The notes beneath the pieces are model-generated. The model worked only from the letters and a program-made list of their open reading frames with translations, made no database searches and had not been told where the DNA came from. Below, one piece after another: positions 7,601 through 16,020 of a stretch of DNA of 64,000 nt (position 1 is its first letter; each line of letters begins with the position of its first letter). The position numbers were made by a program, and so were the translations under genes. Origin of the DNA: Erysipelotrichaceae bacterium (lineage in GTDB: Bacteria > Bacillota_I > Bacilli_A > RFN20 > CAG-826); the NCBI GenBank assembly GCA_015059185.1, contig SVAY01000002.1:1-64000 (forward strand), in the 5' to 3' direction.

Positions 7601-9274
7601 CTATTTATTTAGTAAGGATATAACGTAATCTATTCTTCTATCACATTCTTGCTTAGTCAAGATTTTCATTACGTAATAGAGATTTGGAGAATTCTTTCTT
7701 GTCGTTAAAGTGATTCTAAGCATCTCAGCAATATCAGAAACACTACCAACGTATTGATCAGGATTTTGTTTATATAATTTGCCGTTAGGAGCGTATCCTA
7801 ACTTTTCTCCCACTTCTTTCATATTATTAAACCAAGATTGTTCATCTTGCTCTAAAGATAATCCTTCTTTCATCGCTTTTAAGGTGGCGGCGATTTGTTC
7901 ACCTGAGAACTTAGGATTAAATGGTAAGATATTATTACCAAGAAGTTCTTCATATTTATCTAAATAGAAGAAGGAGATGATACTTGCCATATCACCAAGC
8001 TTTTCATAATCTTTTCTTGGATTTTCCTTTTCACGTTCAATATTTAAGATGCTCTTAAAGTATTCAGTATCTCTATTGATAAGTTTATATAACTCATTAT
8101 TATATTTTTTCGCATAGTCATAAGCGAAGGCGTAGATTTCATCTAACTTCATTCTTCCTAATAATTCTTTAGAGAAGAAATTAAGTTTTCCTATATCAAA
8201 TAAGGCTCCATCATGATTCATCTTAGTGAAATCAAAAGTAAAGTCGTCCATATTTAAGAATTGGTTATCTAATATCCATCTTTCAAAATTAGAATTCGCG
8301 ATGGTCATTAAATACATAATAACGGCTTTAGGTAAATAGCCGTCTTCAATAAAGAAACTCACTGCGGCTTCTTTATCTAAGCGTTTAGATAATTTTCTTC
8401 TATTGCCGTTTTCATCAAGCTTCATGATAACTGGAACGTGACAATATTTAGGTGCCTCCCACCCCATCGCTTCAAATAGTTCAACGTGAATTGGTAAAGA
8501 AGCAATCCATTCTTCTCCTCTAATGACAGTAGTTGTTCTCATAAAGTGATCATCCATGCAGTGAGCAAAGTGATATGTTGGAAGCCCATCACTCTTTAAG
8601 ATAACGATATCTTGGTCATTCTCTGCAATCTCAAATTCGCCTCTTACTACATCGCTTACTTTAATCTTATTTAAGTAACTACCATTAGATTTAAATCTAA
8701 TCACATATTGATCTCCGCGTTTAATTCTTTCCATTCTTTCTTCATTAGTAAGGTGGCGGCACTTCGCGAATTCCCCATAATATCCTGGATTAAGTTTATT
8801 CTTTTCTTGTTCGCTTCTAATTGCATCAAGCTCTTCACTCGTACAGAAACAAGGATAGGCTCTACCTTGTTCAAGAAGGTATTTAATACCTACTTTATAA
8901 ATATAGGCTCTTTCACTTTGTTTATATGGTCCGTAATTTCCTTTTTCATGATCACCTAAATAGCCTTCATCAGGGTCAACATTAAAAATATGGAGTTGAT
9001 CAAGAAGCATTTTTCCACTACCTTGAATTTCACGTTTAGTGTCTGTATCTTCAAGTCTAACAAAGAAAACGCCTTTAGTTTGAGAAGCAACTTTTTTACA
9101 AATCATTGAGGTGAATAAAGAACCTAAATGGAGGAATCCAGTTGGAGAAGGAGCAAATCTAGTGACTTCCGCGCCAAGAGGCAAATCACGCGCTGGATAA
9201 CGCCTTTCTAAATCTTCTAACGTGTCTTTTACTTCTGGAAATATTAATTCCGCTAAATCCTTATTTGTTACCAT
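7601..9274 (-). CDS. gltX: Glutamyl-tRNA synthetase
   Basis: 557 residues, class I aminoacyl-tRNA synthetase. HIGH-type motif in RFAPSPTGFLHLG (about 40-52); KMSKS-type motif KLSKR near residue 293; RLEDTDTKRE after the HIGH region as in all GluRS. It charges tRNA-Glu and, in many Bacillota without GlnRS, also tRNA-Gln; no glnS is visible here, but that says nothing about the rest of the genome. It is some 70 residues longer than the common 480-490-residue type. Start chosen at the ATG 8 bases after AGGAGG (9283-9288). tRNA-Glu follows in the same direction. Confidence 0.95.
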   Translation of the reverse strand: MVTNKDLAELIFPEVKDTLEDLERRYPARDLPLGAEVTRFAPSPTGFLHLGSLFTSMICKKVASQTKGVFFVRLEDTDTKREIQGSGKMLLDQLHIFNVDPDEGYLGDHEKGNYGPYKQSERAYIYKVGIKYLLEQGRAYPCFCTSEELDAIRSEQEKNKLNPGYYGEFAKCRHLTNEERMERIKRGDQYVIRFKSNGSYLNKIKVSDVVRGEFEIAENDQDIVILKSDGLPTYHFAHCMDDHFMRTTTVIRGEEWIASLPIHVELFEAMGWEAPKYCHVPVIMKLDENGNRRKLSKRLDKEAAVSFFIEDGYLPKAVIMYLMTIANSNFERWILDNQFLNMDDFTFDFTKMNHDGALFDIGKLNFFSKELLGRMKLDEIYAFAYDYAKKYNNELYKLINRDTEYFKSILNIEREKENPRKDYEKLGDMASIISFFYLDKYEELLGNNILPFNPKFSGEQIAATLKAMKEGLSLEQDEQSWFNNMKEVGEKLGYAPNGKLYKQNPDQYVGSVSDIAEMLRITLTTRKNSPNLYYVMKILTKQECDRRIDYVISLLNK

Positions 9275-9298
9275 TTTTCATTCCTCCTAGAAATTATG

Positions 9299-9326
9299 TT
9301 GCAACTTTTTTCTTGTTTGCTATAAT
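9299..9326 (+). promoter_or_regulatory. Promoter of tRNA-Gly
   Basis: TTGCAA (9299-9304), 16-bp spacer, TATAAT (9321-9326), 19 bases before the tRNA 5' end. A near-consensus sigma-A promoter. Confidence 0.85.
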
Positions 9327-9345
9327 AATTAAGCGCTTATAAGTT

Positions 9346-9419
9346 GCAGGCGTAGTTCAGTGGTAGAACACTACCTTGCCAAGGTAGTTATGCGGGTTCG
9401 ATTCCCGTCGCCTGCTCCA
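9346..9419 (+). tRNA. tRNA-Gly (anticodon GCC)
   Basis: Acceptor GCAGGCG/CGCCTGC, D-arm GTTC/GAAC, anticodon stem CTACC/GGTAG with loop TTGCCAA giving GCC, T-arm CGGGT/..CCCG, then T and encoded CCA. Has its own promoter and terminator, so it is a stand-alone unit. Confidence 0.97.
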
Positions 9420-9430
9420 ATTACTTAAAT

Positions 9431-9450
9431 CAGCTTCGGCTGTTTTTTTT
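9431..9450 (+). terminator. Terminator of tRNA-Gly
   Basis: CAGC-TTCG-GCTG hairpin (9431-9442) followed by eight T. The T-run reaches the stop codon of the convergent gene at 9449. Confidence 0.85.
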
Positions 9451-10084
9451 ATTTCAATTTATCCCTCTTATTTAAGTTATTCACAGTTAATACAGCTTTT
9501 TGTAATGCTTCCGCGTTGATCATTCCTACCTCTCTTTGTTCAATCGTATCAACGAGGCGTTTGAATCTCTTACGCTGGATGATGAAGAACTGCTTAGAAG
9601 ATGAATCAATCTTCATACGGCAATCATCATTCACCATCGTGATGCCAATCATTAAATCTGTATTAATACCGGTAACGGTAGAGAGACGTGATAATAACTT
9701 ATTAAACGCGACATAAGGGTTATCAACATAATTCTTAGATCCGTTCTTCGCAATCAAGATTAAATCTGGGTCATAAGAATTACCAGTTAAATCGCCTTCA
9801 TAATATTTATCCATGATGACATAGATAAACTTTTCACCAAAAAGCATATGGTCAATCACAGTATTATGTTTAGAATCGAGTTTAAAAACGAAATTGTTAA
9901 TTAAATAAAAGTCGTGATTAAGGGTGTAGTTATAAATCTTACGATAATAATAGCCTTTGTAGTTTCTTTTGTGATAGATACGAAGCAAAGGTAAAACCGC
10001 AAAGATTACGAGTAAAACCGCTCCCACAATGGAGGCGACGATAATGAAGGTAATTTGGATCTTAGTTAATTCGTAAACAATCAT
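9449..10084 (-). CDS. Membrane-anchored NERD-like protein
   Basis: 211 residues. One hydrophobic segment at about 10-35 is followed by a soluble domain. That domain has the look of NERD (nuclease-related) modules: a strand with IDHMLFGEKFIYVIMDKYYEGDL (charged residues in the places of the usual IDH...I..K...G.I) and a conserved tail. Whether it is catalytic cannot be judged. No SD is obvious before the ATG. It converges on tRNA-Gly and is followed upstream by the IS30 insertion, so its promoter may lie in or be disturbed by the IS flank. Confidence 0.55.
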   Translation of the reverse strand: MIVYELTKIQITFIIVASIVGAVLLVIFAVLPLLRIYHKRNYKGYYYRKIYNYTLNHDFYLINNFVFKLDSKHNTVIDHMLFGEKFIYVIMDKYYEGDLTGNSYDPDLILIAKNGSKNYVDNPYVAFNKLLSRLSTVTGINTDLMIGITMVNDDCRMKIDSSSKQFFIIQRKRFKRLVDTIEQREVGMINAEALQKAVLTVNNLNKRDKLK

Positions 10085-10138
10085 ACTTCAACAATGTATA
10101 TTAACAAAAAATGACCTATAAAAATAGGACATTTTGTT

Positions 10139-11864
10139 TTTTTATAATAAATTTTAACTTGAAAAACTAAATTCCGTTTTTAGAATTAAACTTTGTTTTT
10201 CGGAATTCTCTCTTACAAATGTTATGTTTTATATGTCTATGCTTCCGTCAAAAGGAGGTTATCATATGAAACAAAAGCATATGACAAAAGAAATGCGAGA
10301 ACGCATTGAAAAAGGTATTAGAGAAGGCGAATCTCTCAAAGAAATTGCTAAAGCAATAGATAAAGATCCCACCACAATATCTAAAGAAGTATTGAAACAT
10401 AAAAATAAAACAACAAAAGATCCAAGATCAATTGTTACATCTAGCTTCTGCACAAGATGCTCTAATTTCCAAAAATGTGATGTTGTTCATCTATGTAAAA
10501 CTCAAGGATGTAGCAAAAAATGCAAAAGTTGCAATAGCCTTAATCCGACGTTAATTTGTTCATTTTTTATTGAAAACAAATGTAAAAGATTAAGTAGATT
10601 TCCTTATGTTTGTAATGGATGCAATAAAAGATTAAGGTGTCGATTAGAAAAATATGAATATGTTCCTATAACCGCTCAAAGGGGATATGAAAAAGAGCTA
10701 CGTGAATCTCGACAAGGTTTTAATCTCACTGGTGATGAATTTAAATTAATTGATGATACTTTTAAAAAGGGGTTTGAAAACGGACAATCCATCAATCATA
10801 TAATCGCTAATAATCCAGATCTTGGGATATCAGTTAAAACAGGATATAACTATGTCAATTCTGGTAATTTCCAGGTTAAACATAACGATCTTCCTAATTA
10901 TATGAATCATATTCTCAAGAAAAGGAAGATTATTTCTAAAGATTATGAATATCTTGAAAATAAAGATATGAACCGCAAAGGTAGAGAATATTACGATTAT
11001 ATCGAATATATCGATACAAACAATATCATCTTTCATGGAGAATTAGACTGTGTTGGAATCACTAAAGATTATGTTGGAACTTTACTCACCATTATTATTC
11101 CTAAATGGAGTTTATTACTTCTATATAAGCTGGATGTTAAAGATATGGCTCACGTTAACGAAAAGATCAATTTTGTTTATGACGCAATGGGATATGAAAA
11201 ATTCAATAAATATCTAGGAGTTCTTTTAACAGATAGAGGTCCAGAATTTAATGACTATCAAGGAATTGAATTTGATGAAGATGGAGTCCACCGCTGCAAA
11301 CTGTTCTACTGTGATTCAGGACAGTCCACTCAAAAGCCATTTGTTGAAAGGATTAATCGAGAAATTAGAAGGTATGTTTTTAAAGGACAGTCAGTAGAAA
11401 GCTTGACTCAAGAAGACTGTAACTTAATTGCTTCTTATATTAACAACATGACACTTGATGGATTAGGCAATAGAACACCATATGAGTTCGCAAAAAGATT
11501 TTTAGGTGAAGAAATCCTAGAAAAATTAAATATCAAATACATTAAGCCGAATGATTTGATTATCAAAAATATCGACATGATTAAATACGAATTAAAGAAA
11601 AAATCCAAGTAGAAGCCGCTACCTGGATAAACATATGACGGAAGCATAAACGGAATTTAATGTTACAACAGAATTTACCGTATTCTTTTCTTATGCTTTC
11701 CTAACCATATTTTTATCGTGATTTTTAACGATTTGCAAGAGTTTGAAATACTTAATTCCGTTTTTACTAAAGAAAAACTCCGTTAAATAGAATTTAATCT
11801 TTCAAACAAATTTTTAATTCTATAAACGGAATTTAGTTTTTCAAGTTACATTTTTATAATAAAT
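10139..11864. mobile_element. IS30-family insertion sequence with flanking direct repeats
   Basis: The element proper is 10153-11850 (1698 bp). Terminal inverted repeats of about 38 bp (10153-10190 and 11813-11850) match except at two positions and share the core CTAAATTCCGTTT. A 14-bp direct repeat TTTTTATAATAAAT flanks it at 10139-10152 and 11851-11864, the probable target duplication. An inner perfect 12-bp inverted repeat ATGCTTCCGTCA (10239-10250 and 11636-11647) brackets the transposase gene. The near-perfect ends and intact gene suggest recent activity. Confidence 0.88.
10266..11612 (+). CDS. IS30-family transposase
   Basis: 448 residues from the ATG at 10266, 8 bases after AAAGGAGG (10251-10257); an ATG at 10224 lies before the SD and is not used. 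An N-terminal helix-turn-helix (MTKEMRERIEKGIREGESLKEIAKAI) is followed by a Cys-rich probable zinc-binding segment (about 60-125) typical of IS30 proteins from Bacillota. The DDE core follows: Asp in HGELDCVG, Asp in LLTDRGPEFND, Glu in KPFVERINREIRR. The protein should bind the 38-bp ends and catalyse transposition. No frameshift. Confidence 0.92.
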   Translation: MKQKHMTKEMRERIEKGIREGESLKEIAKAIDKDPTTISKEVLKHKNKTTKDPRSIVTSSFCTRCSNFQKCDVVHLCKTQGCSKKCKSCNSLNPTLICSFFIENKCKRLSRFPYVCNGCNKRLRCRLEKYEYVPITAQRGYEKELRESRQGFNLTGDEFKLIDDTFKKGFENGQSINHIIANNPDLGISVKTGYNYVNSGNFQVKHNDLPNYMNHILKKRKIISKDYEYLENKDMNRKGREYYDYIEYIDTNNIIFHGELDCVGITKDYVGTLLTIIIPKWSLLLLYKLDVKDMAHVNEKINFVYDAMGYEKFNKYLGVLLTDRGPEFNDYQGIEFDEDGVHRCKLFYCDSGQSTQKPFVERINREIRRYVFKGQSVESLTQEDCNLIASYINNMTLDGLGNRTPYEFAKRFLGEEILEKLNIKYIKPNDLIIKNIDMIKYELKKKSK

Positions 11865-11866
11865 AA

Positions 11867-12475
11867 TTAATCGTAAATTGTTTCACCGTTAATCGCGGCT
11901 TTAATAAATCTTTCGAGTTCTTGTTTTGATGTCTTCTTAGAAATAAGAGGCAAGTTATCAACATCAAACCAACCTACATCATCAGTTTCGTATTCGTGTT
12001 CTTGAAGTTCACCAACAAGTCTAGCTTCAAAGATGATAACATATTCAGGAATAGAAGTAGGATTCTTAAATGGAGTTCTATCTGTAATACCCACTAAACG
12101 AACGATATCAATGTTTGCGCCTGCTTCCTGCATACATTCATTTCTTGCCGTTTTTGAAGGAGAATCATATAAATCTGACCAACCACCTGGAAGTGAATAA
12201 GCTTGTAAATTTACTTCTTTTACCATCAAAACCTTTGTTTTTTCTTTATTGAGAATAACTGTTCTTACTGAAACATTTGGTGTTGGATAGATATCACGTG
12301 CAAAGTAATTAGGACGATCAAATTTAACATTTTCAAAGTCTTCTAAAAACTTCGTAGATAAGTCGTTTATCTCTTTATAGTTTGTAATTGCGTATGGATC
12401 TTTAGAAAAAATAAGTCCAATCTTAGATATCGATTGAACTTTTAATAAGAAGTCGTAAAATTCTTTGCTTTCCAT
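11867..12475 (-). CDS. Nudix hydrolase with Nudix_N domain
   Basis: 202 residues. The N-terminal 60 residues match the helical Nudix_N module, then a Nudix fold. The Nudix box reads GGWSDLYDSPSKTA followed by RNECMQEAG; compared with GX5EX7REUXEEXGU, the usual REV is NEC and the first Glu of EE is Gln, so it is a variant box. Proteins with this layout hydrolyse ADP-ribose or similar nucleoside diphosphates; substrate here unknown. It starts 6 bases after the cdaA stop and probably shares its transcript. The stop lies 3 bases past the right IS30 direct repeat. Confidence 0.8.
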   Translation of the reverse strand: MESKEFYDFLLKVQSISKIGLIFSKDPYAITNYKEINDLSTKFLEDFENVKFDRPNYFARDIYPTPNVSVRTVILNKEKTKVLMVKEVNLQAYSLPGGWSDLYDSPSKTARNECMQEAGANIDIVRLVGITDRTPFKNPTSIPEYVIIFEARLVGELQEHEYETDDVGWFDVDNLPLISKKTSKQELERFIKAAINGETIYD

Positions 12476-12481
12476 AACCTA

Positions 12482-13261
12482 CTATTTATTAGTATCATCC
12501 ATGAGATTTTCAAATACTCTTAAGAAGTTGGCTTGGTCAACTGATTCAAGTGTGCCGTTCACAGCAAATGAGATACGGCCAGTTTCTTCTGATACAACAA
12601 CCGTCACCGAGTCAGAGATTTCACTGATACCAATCGCCGCTCTATGTCTAGAACCATATTTACCAGCGAATGCTTGGGTAGTTGGAGTAAAGAATACACT
12701 AGCAGCAACAATTTCATTTCCATGAATGACCACTGCACCATCATGTAATCTAGTTCCTGGATAGAAAATCGTTTGTAATAATTCTGCTGATACAGGAGCT
12801 TTAATAGTGACACCATTTTTAAGCATATCTGCTAAAGAAGTGTTTCTTTCAAAAGTAATAATCGCACCGGTCTTAGTCTTGCTTAAAGAGATGACCGCTG
12901 ATTCAATTTGCTGATACATTTCATGTTTATCAAAAATCTTTTCAACTTTGAAAGCAGTATTTTTAGCTTGTTTCACTTGGAATGGATTGGCGAGGAACTT
13001 TCTTAAATCACCAAGGTTGATGAATAATGAAAGGATTAATCCCACTGTCATAATTGCTAAAGCAACATAGCTAATGATAGGAAGTACGAAGATATATCCA
13101 AAGATCACAAAGAACGCACAAGTAGCGAAAACAATAAATGGAAGTTTTCTTTTACAAACGATATATAAGCAGTAGAAAACAGCACCAAAAATCGCCGCTA
13201 GAAGTACTAGGGTGAGGATGATATTTCCAATTGGTGTTCCGTTATTAAAGACAAATTCCAT
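12482..13261 (-). CDS. cdaA: Membrane diadenylate cyclase (c-di-AMP synthase)
   Basis: 259 residues. Three hydrophobic segments (about 11-36, 40-58, 60-82) precede a DAC domain with both signature motifs: DGA in RLHDGAVVIH (172-181) and GSRHRAAIG (193-201), plus VSEETG. It makes c-di-AMP from two ATP at the membrane, a messenger controlling potassium and osmotic balance in Bacilli. The usual partner genes cdaR and glmM are not adjacent; instead a Nudix gene follows 6 bases after its stop. No SD is seen at the ATG. Confidence 0.93.
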   Translation of the reverse strand: MEFVFNNGTPIGNIILTLVLLAAIFGAVFYCLYIVCKRKLPFIVFATCAFFVIFGYIFVLPIISYVALAIMTVGLILSLFINLGDLRKFLANPFQVKQAKNTAFKVEKIFDKHEMYQQIESAVISLSKTKTGAIITFERNTSLADMLKNGVTIKAPVSAELLQTIFYPGTRLHDGAVVIHGNEIVAASVFFTPTTQAFAGKYGSRHRAAIGISEISDSVTVVVSEETGRISFAVNGTLESVDQANFLRVFENLMDDTNK

Positions 13262-13357
13262 ATATTTTTGTTAACTTATTATAGATAATAACCCACTATT
13301 ATTTCAATCTCTTTATAGAAAAAACTATGATTTATGCCTAATTTTTTACTAAATTAG

Positions 13358-13750
13358 TTAATCAATGTGGACAATTGTAGTTTCTTTAGGTGCAATTTTC
13401 TTTTTGTAATTAATCTTATGCTTTTTACGATATTTAAGTAATGTTGCCACTCCTAAATCAGATATTTCTAAATATAATTTATCCGTCGCGTAATCATATT
13501 TTTTATTCAAATAATGATAACGTTGAAGCATCATTACATATCTCGATATTTTCTTACTTGGATAAGATATTAAAGTGCCATAAGTTGGACAATCTTTAAA
13601 ATTAAGTGTTTCTTCATCTTCTTCTCCCATCAGTATCTTTCTTACCCCGTGGCTGAGAGGATAGAAGTGTTTTTCGTTAAGAAAACTTACGGTTTCTAAA
13701 ATCTTAATATGCGTGACACTTAGACGTAATTCTTTACTAGTTTTTGTCAT
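13358..13750 (-). CDS. Stand-alone RQC-like winged-helix protein
   Basis: 130 residues, no membrane segment. The pattern of hydrophobics resembles the RQC domain found at the C-terminus of RecQ helicases: LSVTHIKILETVSFL ... HGVRKILMGEEDE ... YGTLISYPSKKISRYVMMLQRYHYL ... LYLEISDLGVATLLKYR. Here the domain is alone with a basic tail (KYRKKHKINYKKKIAP). Probably a small DNA-binding protein. Its promoter is interleaved with that of deoD and its mRNA may be leaderless. Confidence 0.5.
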   Translation of the reverse strand: MTKTSKELRLSVTHIKILETVSFLNEKHFYPLSHGVRKILMGEEDEETLNFKDCPTYGTLISYPSKKISRYVMMLQRYHYLNKKYDYATDKLYLEISDLGVATLLKYRKKHKINYKKKIAPKETTIVHID

Positions 13751-13756
13751 ATTTTA

Positions 13757-13795
13757 AGTTTACATTTTGATTTACTCTTATGCAATTATTAGAAT
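13757..13795. promoter_or_regulatory. Interleaved divergent promoters, both close to the ATG
   Basis: Rightward for deoD: TTGATT (13767-13772), 17-bp spacer, TAGAAT (13790-13795), then 6 bases to ATG at 13802. Leftward for the RQC-like gene: TTGCAT (13785-13780), 17-bp spacer, TAAACT (13762-13757), then 6 bases to ATG at 13750. Each -35 lies inside the other promoter's spacer, so the two should exclude each other. Neither gene has an SD, and both transcripts would start at or next to the ATG. Confidence 0.6.
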
Positions 13796-13801
13796 AGATA
13801 T

Positions 13802-14521
13802 ATGGCTACACTTCATACCAACGCCTCTAAAGGACAACTTGCAAAAGTTGTTTTAATGCCTGGAGATCCAGTGAGAGCAAATAACATTGCGAACGAATTT
13901 TTACGTGATGTTGAAGTTGTCAGTAATGTGAGAGGTATTGCTATATATACTGGCTACACCAAGAACGGAAAAAGAGTCTCAGTTATGGCAAGTGGCATGG
14001 GTCAACCATCTATTGGAATCTATTCTTATGAGCTATTTTCTCAACTCGGAGTAGAACTTATTATCCGCGTCGGTACAGCGGGTTCATTTAACCCTAATAT
14101 CCATGTGAAAGATGTGCTTATCTCTGAACGCGCTCATACAAGAAGTAACTTCGCTTATCAACTTGATAGAAAAGACATATTTGACTGTGATGCTTCTATA
14201 GAAGCAGTTGAAGCAGCCAAACGCTACTCTAAAGAGATTGATAGAAACGTAATTGTTGGTACTACATACACTAACGATGCATTTTATGGTGAAACCGAAA
14301 GAATGAGAAATATCTGGGCAAAAAAGGGATATATCGGAGTAGAGATGGAAGCATTTGCGTTATATTACACTGCTCAAAAACTGAGCAAGAAAGCATTAAC
14401 CTTATTAACAGTCTCTAATCACTTCATTAATGATGAACCAGACTTAACCAAAAAAGAAAAAGAAGTAGCCATGAAGAACATGATGCTACTTGCTCTTAAA
14501 GTTGCTGAAGATTTTGCTTAG
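13802..14521 (+). CDS. deoD: Purine-nucleoside phosphorylase, DeoD type
   Basis: 239 residues, the usual length for the hexameric enzyme. Phosphate-binding PGDPVRAN near the start, SGMGQPSIGIYSYELF, RVGTAGSF and EMEAFALY are all present. It splits purine (deoxy)ribonucleosides with phosphate for salvage. No SD; promoter placement suggests a leaderless mRNA. It ends convergently with the flavodoxin-like gene, the two stop codons sharing four bases. Confidence 0.95.
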   Translation: MATLHTNASKGQLAKVVLMPGDPVRANNIANEFLRDVEVVSNVRGIAIYTGYTKNGKRVSVMASGMGQPSIGIYSYELFSQLGVELIIRVGTAGSFNPNIHVKDVLISERAHTRSNFAYQLDRKDIFDCDASIEAVEAAKRYSKEIDRNVIVGTTYTNDAFYGETERMRNIWAKKGYIGVEMEAFALYYTAQKLSKKALTLLTVSNHFINDEPDLTKKEKEVAMKNMMLLALKVAEDFA

Positions 14522-14925
14522 ATTGATTTAACGAATTGTTTAGCTCTATCTAAGTCTTCTTGACGAGGATAACCTTTATTTAAGAAGATCCAACTACCAA
14601 CGCAGTGGAATTCCTTATCACTCACTTTCACGTCTGCCTTCTCGGCAGCTTTTTTAATGACCTTTAAAGTTGATGCACCACTTGCAGCGGTATTAAGATT
14701 AACAATCTCACCAATGTTATCTTTATTGTTCTCAATAAAGTCTTTCACTTCTTTATCGATATTAGCGGCGTACATCGCATTCACTAAGAATAAGGTGTCA
14801 ACCTTACTTTCTAAAGGATGAGTAACATCAAGAGCTTCAATTCCTAAAGCTTCTGAAATGGCTGTCGCGAGTTTTAAAGTATTGCCTTTCTTTGATTTTG
14901 TGAAATATCTAATGGCTTGACTCAT
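14518..14925 (-). CDS. Flavodoxin-like protein
   Basis: 135 residues with an N-terminal FMN phosphate-loop-like stretch YFTKSKKGNTLKLA, a middle strand LFLVNAMYAA and a conserved GSWIFLNKGYP segment. Probably a small flavodoxin or NAD(P)H-dependent redox protein. Its ATG overlaps the stop of the OhrR-type regulator gene by four bases (ATGA), so a role in peroxide or redox response under that regulator is likely (inference). Confidence 0.7.
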   Translation of the reverse strand: MSQAIRYFTKSKKGNTLKLATAISEALGIEALDVTHPLESKVDTLFLVNAMYAANIDKEVKDFIENNKDNIGEIVNLNTAASGASTLKVIKKAAEKADVKVSDKEFHCVGSWIFLNKGYPRQEDLDRAKQFVKSI

Positions 14926-15380
14926 AATTCTTCTTCTCCTTCTTCTAAATATTTATAGAGAATCTTATATAAATTAGCGGCTTCTTCTTCGCTAAGATTG
15001 ATGGTACTAGCAACGCTAGGAGGAACATTAACTGCTTCTTCTTTCAGTTTCTCTCCACTTTCGGTTAATGAGATAACGATGTTACGAGCATCTTTCTTAT
15101 CTTTCTTAATAGAGATATATTTCTTAGCCTCAAGCTTTTTAAGTAAAGGGGCTAAGGTATTAGATTTAAGAAATAATCTTCTTCCTAATTCCTTTTCATT
15201 AATATCCCCTTCTTCCCAAAGCACCATCATCGTGATGTATTGAGTATAAGTAAGATCAAGTTTGTCGAGTAGAGGTTTATAACTACGGACAATTTTGTTT
15301 GCTGCACTATAGAGTGGGAAGCATAATTGGTTATCAAGTTTTAAGCAATCGTATTTTTCCATATCACTAATATATCGCAT
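14922..15380 (-). CDS. MarR-family regulator, OhrR-like redox sensor
   Basis: 152 residues. The sequence LKLDNQLCFPLYSA near residues 13-26 places a Cys where OhrR proteins carry the peroxide-sensing cysteine; YTQYITMMVLWE and the winged helix LGRRLFLKSNTLAPLLKKLE follow. OhrR represses peroxidase genes until oxidised. Here it is translationally coupled to a flavodoxin-like gene rather than to ohrA. An internal Met at residue 7 (MEKYDC) matches family starts as well; no SD decides between them. Stop is TGA in an ATGA overlap. Confidence 0.85.
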   Translation of the reverse strand: MRYISDMEKYDCLKLDNQLCFPLYSAANKIVRSYKPLLDKLDLTYTQYITMMVLWEEGDINEKELGRRLFLKSNTLAPLLKKLEAKKYISIKKDKKDARNIVISLTESGEKLKEEAVNVPPSVASTINLSEEEAANLYKILYKYLEEGEEEL

Positions 15381-15414
15381 ACGATTAATTAAGTAAAGAA
15401 AATATTAATTCAAT

Positions 15415-15442
15415 AAAAAAACCGTCAATCAAAAGATTGACG
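15415..15442 (-). terminator. Terminator of the 15466-15915 gene
   Basis: Perfect stem CGTCAATC/GATTGACG (15423-15442, AAAA loop), followed on the minus strand by GGTTTTTTT (15415-15422). Confidence 0.85.
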
Positions 15443-15465
15443 ATTAAATATTGATATAGATCTAA

Positions 15466-15915
15466 TTATCTAAGTTCTGCTCTACGTTTGAAGCAAGCGA
15501 CGACGAGTAAGACGTCAATTGCTAATGTAATCGCGTTAGTGACGATACTGCCAACATTAGGATTTTTAGAAGCTCCATTAATTAAAGTAAATAAAGTAGA
15601 GACTGCACTAATGATTGCTACAACAATGCAGAAAATACCCCATCTTCCCTTAAGAGAGAACATGAAGCCTCCGATAATCTTAAACACCTCAAAGATACTA
15701 GCAAAGACCATAGCACCAATAGCAAGTCCGATTGCTAAAGAGACAGCAACTGTTGCTTCTTCAGCAGTAGCACCAGCATCGATTGAGGCTTGATAAGCAG
15801 CGTCTTTAAGAGCTGGAACGCCAACTGCAAAGACTGAGATACTAACCACTAATAATACTAATGAGATGATGGTAGCAACTAAGATAATAATTGACCAAAC
15901 TGATGGTTTCTTCAT
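15466..15915 (-). CDS. Small four-helix membrane protein
   Basis: 149 residues with four hydrophobic segments (about 9-32, 54-78, 92-112, 121-142) and a short basic C-terminus (FKRRAELR). No family recognised. It has its own terminator and an SD-like GGAG a few bases before the ATG. A monocistronic gene between the redox pair and PAP2. Confidence 0.7.
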   Translation of the reverse strand: MKKPSVWSIIILVATIISLVLLVVSISVFAVGVPALKDAAYQASIDAGATAEEATVAVSLAIGLAIGAMVFASIFEVFKIIGGFMFSLKGRWGIFCIVVAIISAVSTLFTLINGASKNPNVGSIVTNAITLAIDVLLVVACFKRRAELR

Positions 15916-15969
15916 AATTAATTAACTCCTTTCGTAAACTATTATAAACATATTTTTCCTTTTTACTAA

Positions 15970-15999
15970 TAAAAATCCCGTTGCAAAAGAACGGGATTT
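15970..15999 (-). terminator. Terminator of the PadR-PAP2 operon
   Basis: Stem AAATCCCGTT/AACGGGATTT (15973-15999) with a T-run on the minus strand, about 20 bases after the PAP2 stop. Confidence 0.85.
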
Positions 16000-16020
16000 C
16001 TTCTTCTATTAAATAGTTAA

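Noticed and set aside
12465-12725. Plus-strand frame opposite cdaA, and similar long antisense frames
   Set aside because: Shadow of a gene with clear DAC motifs; no SD and no family resemblance.
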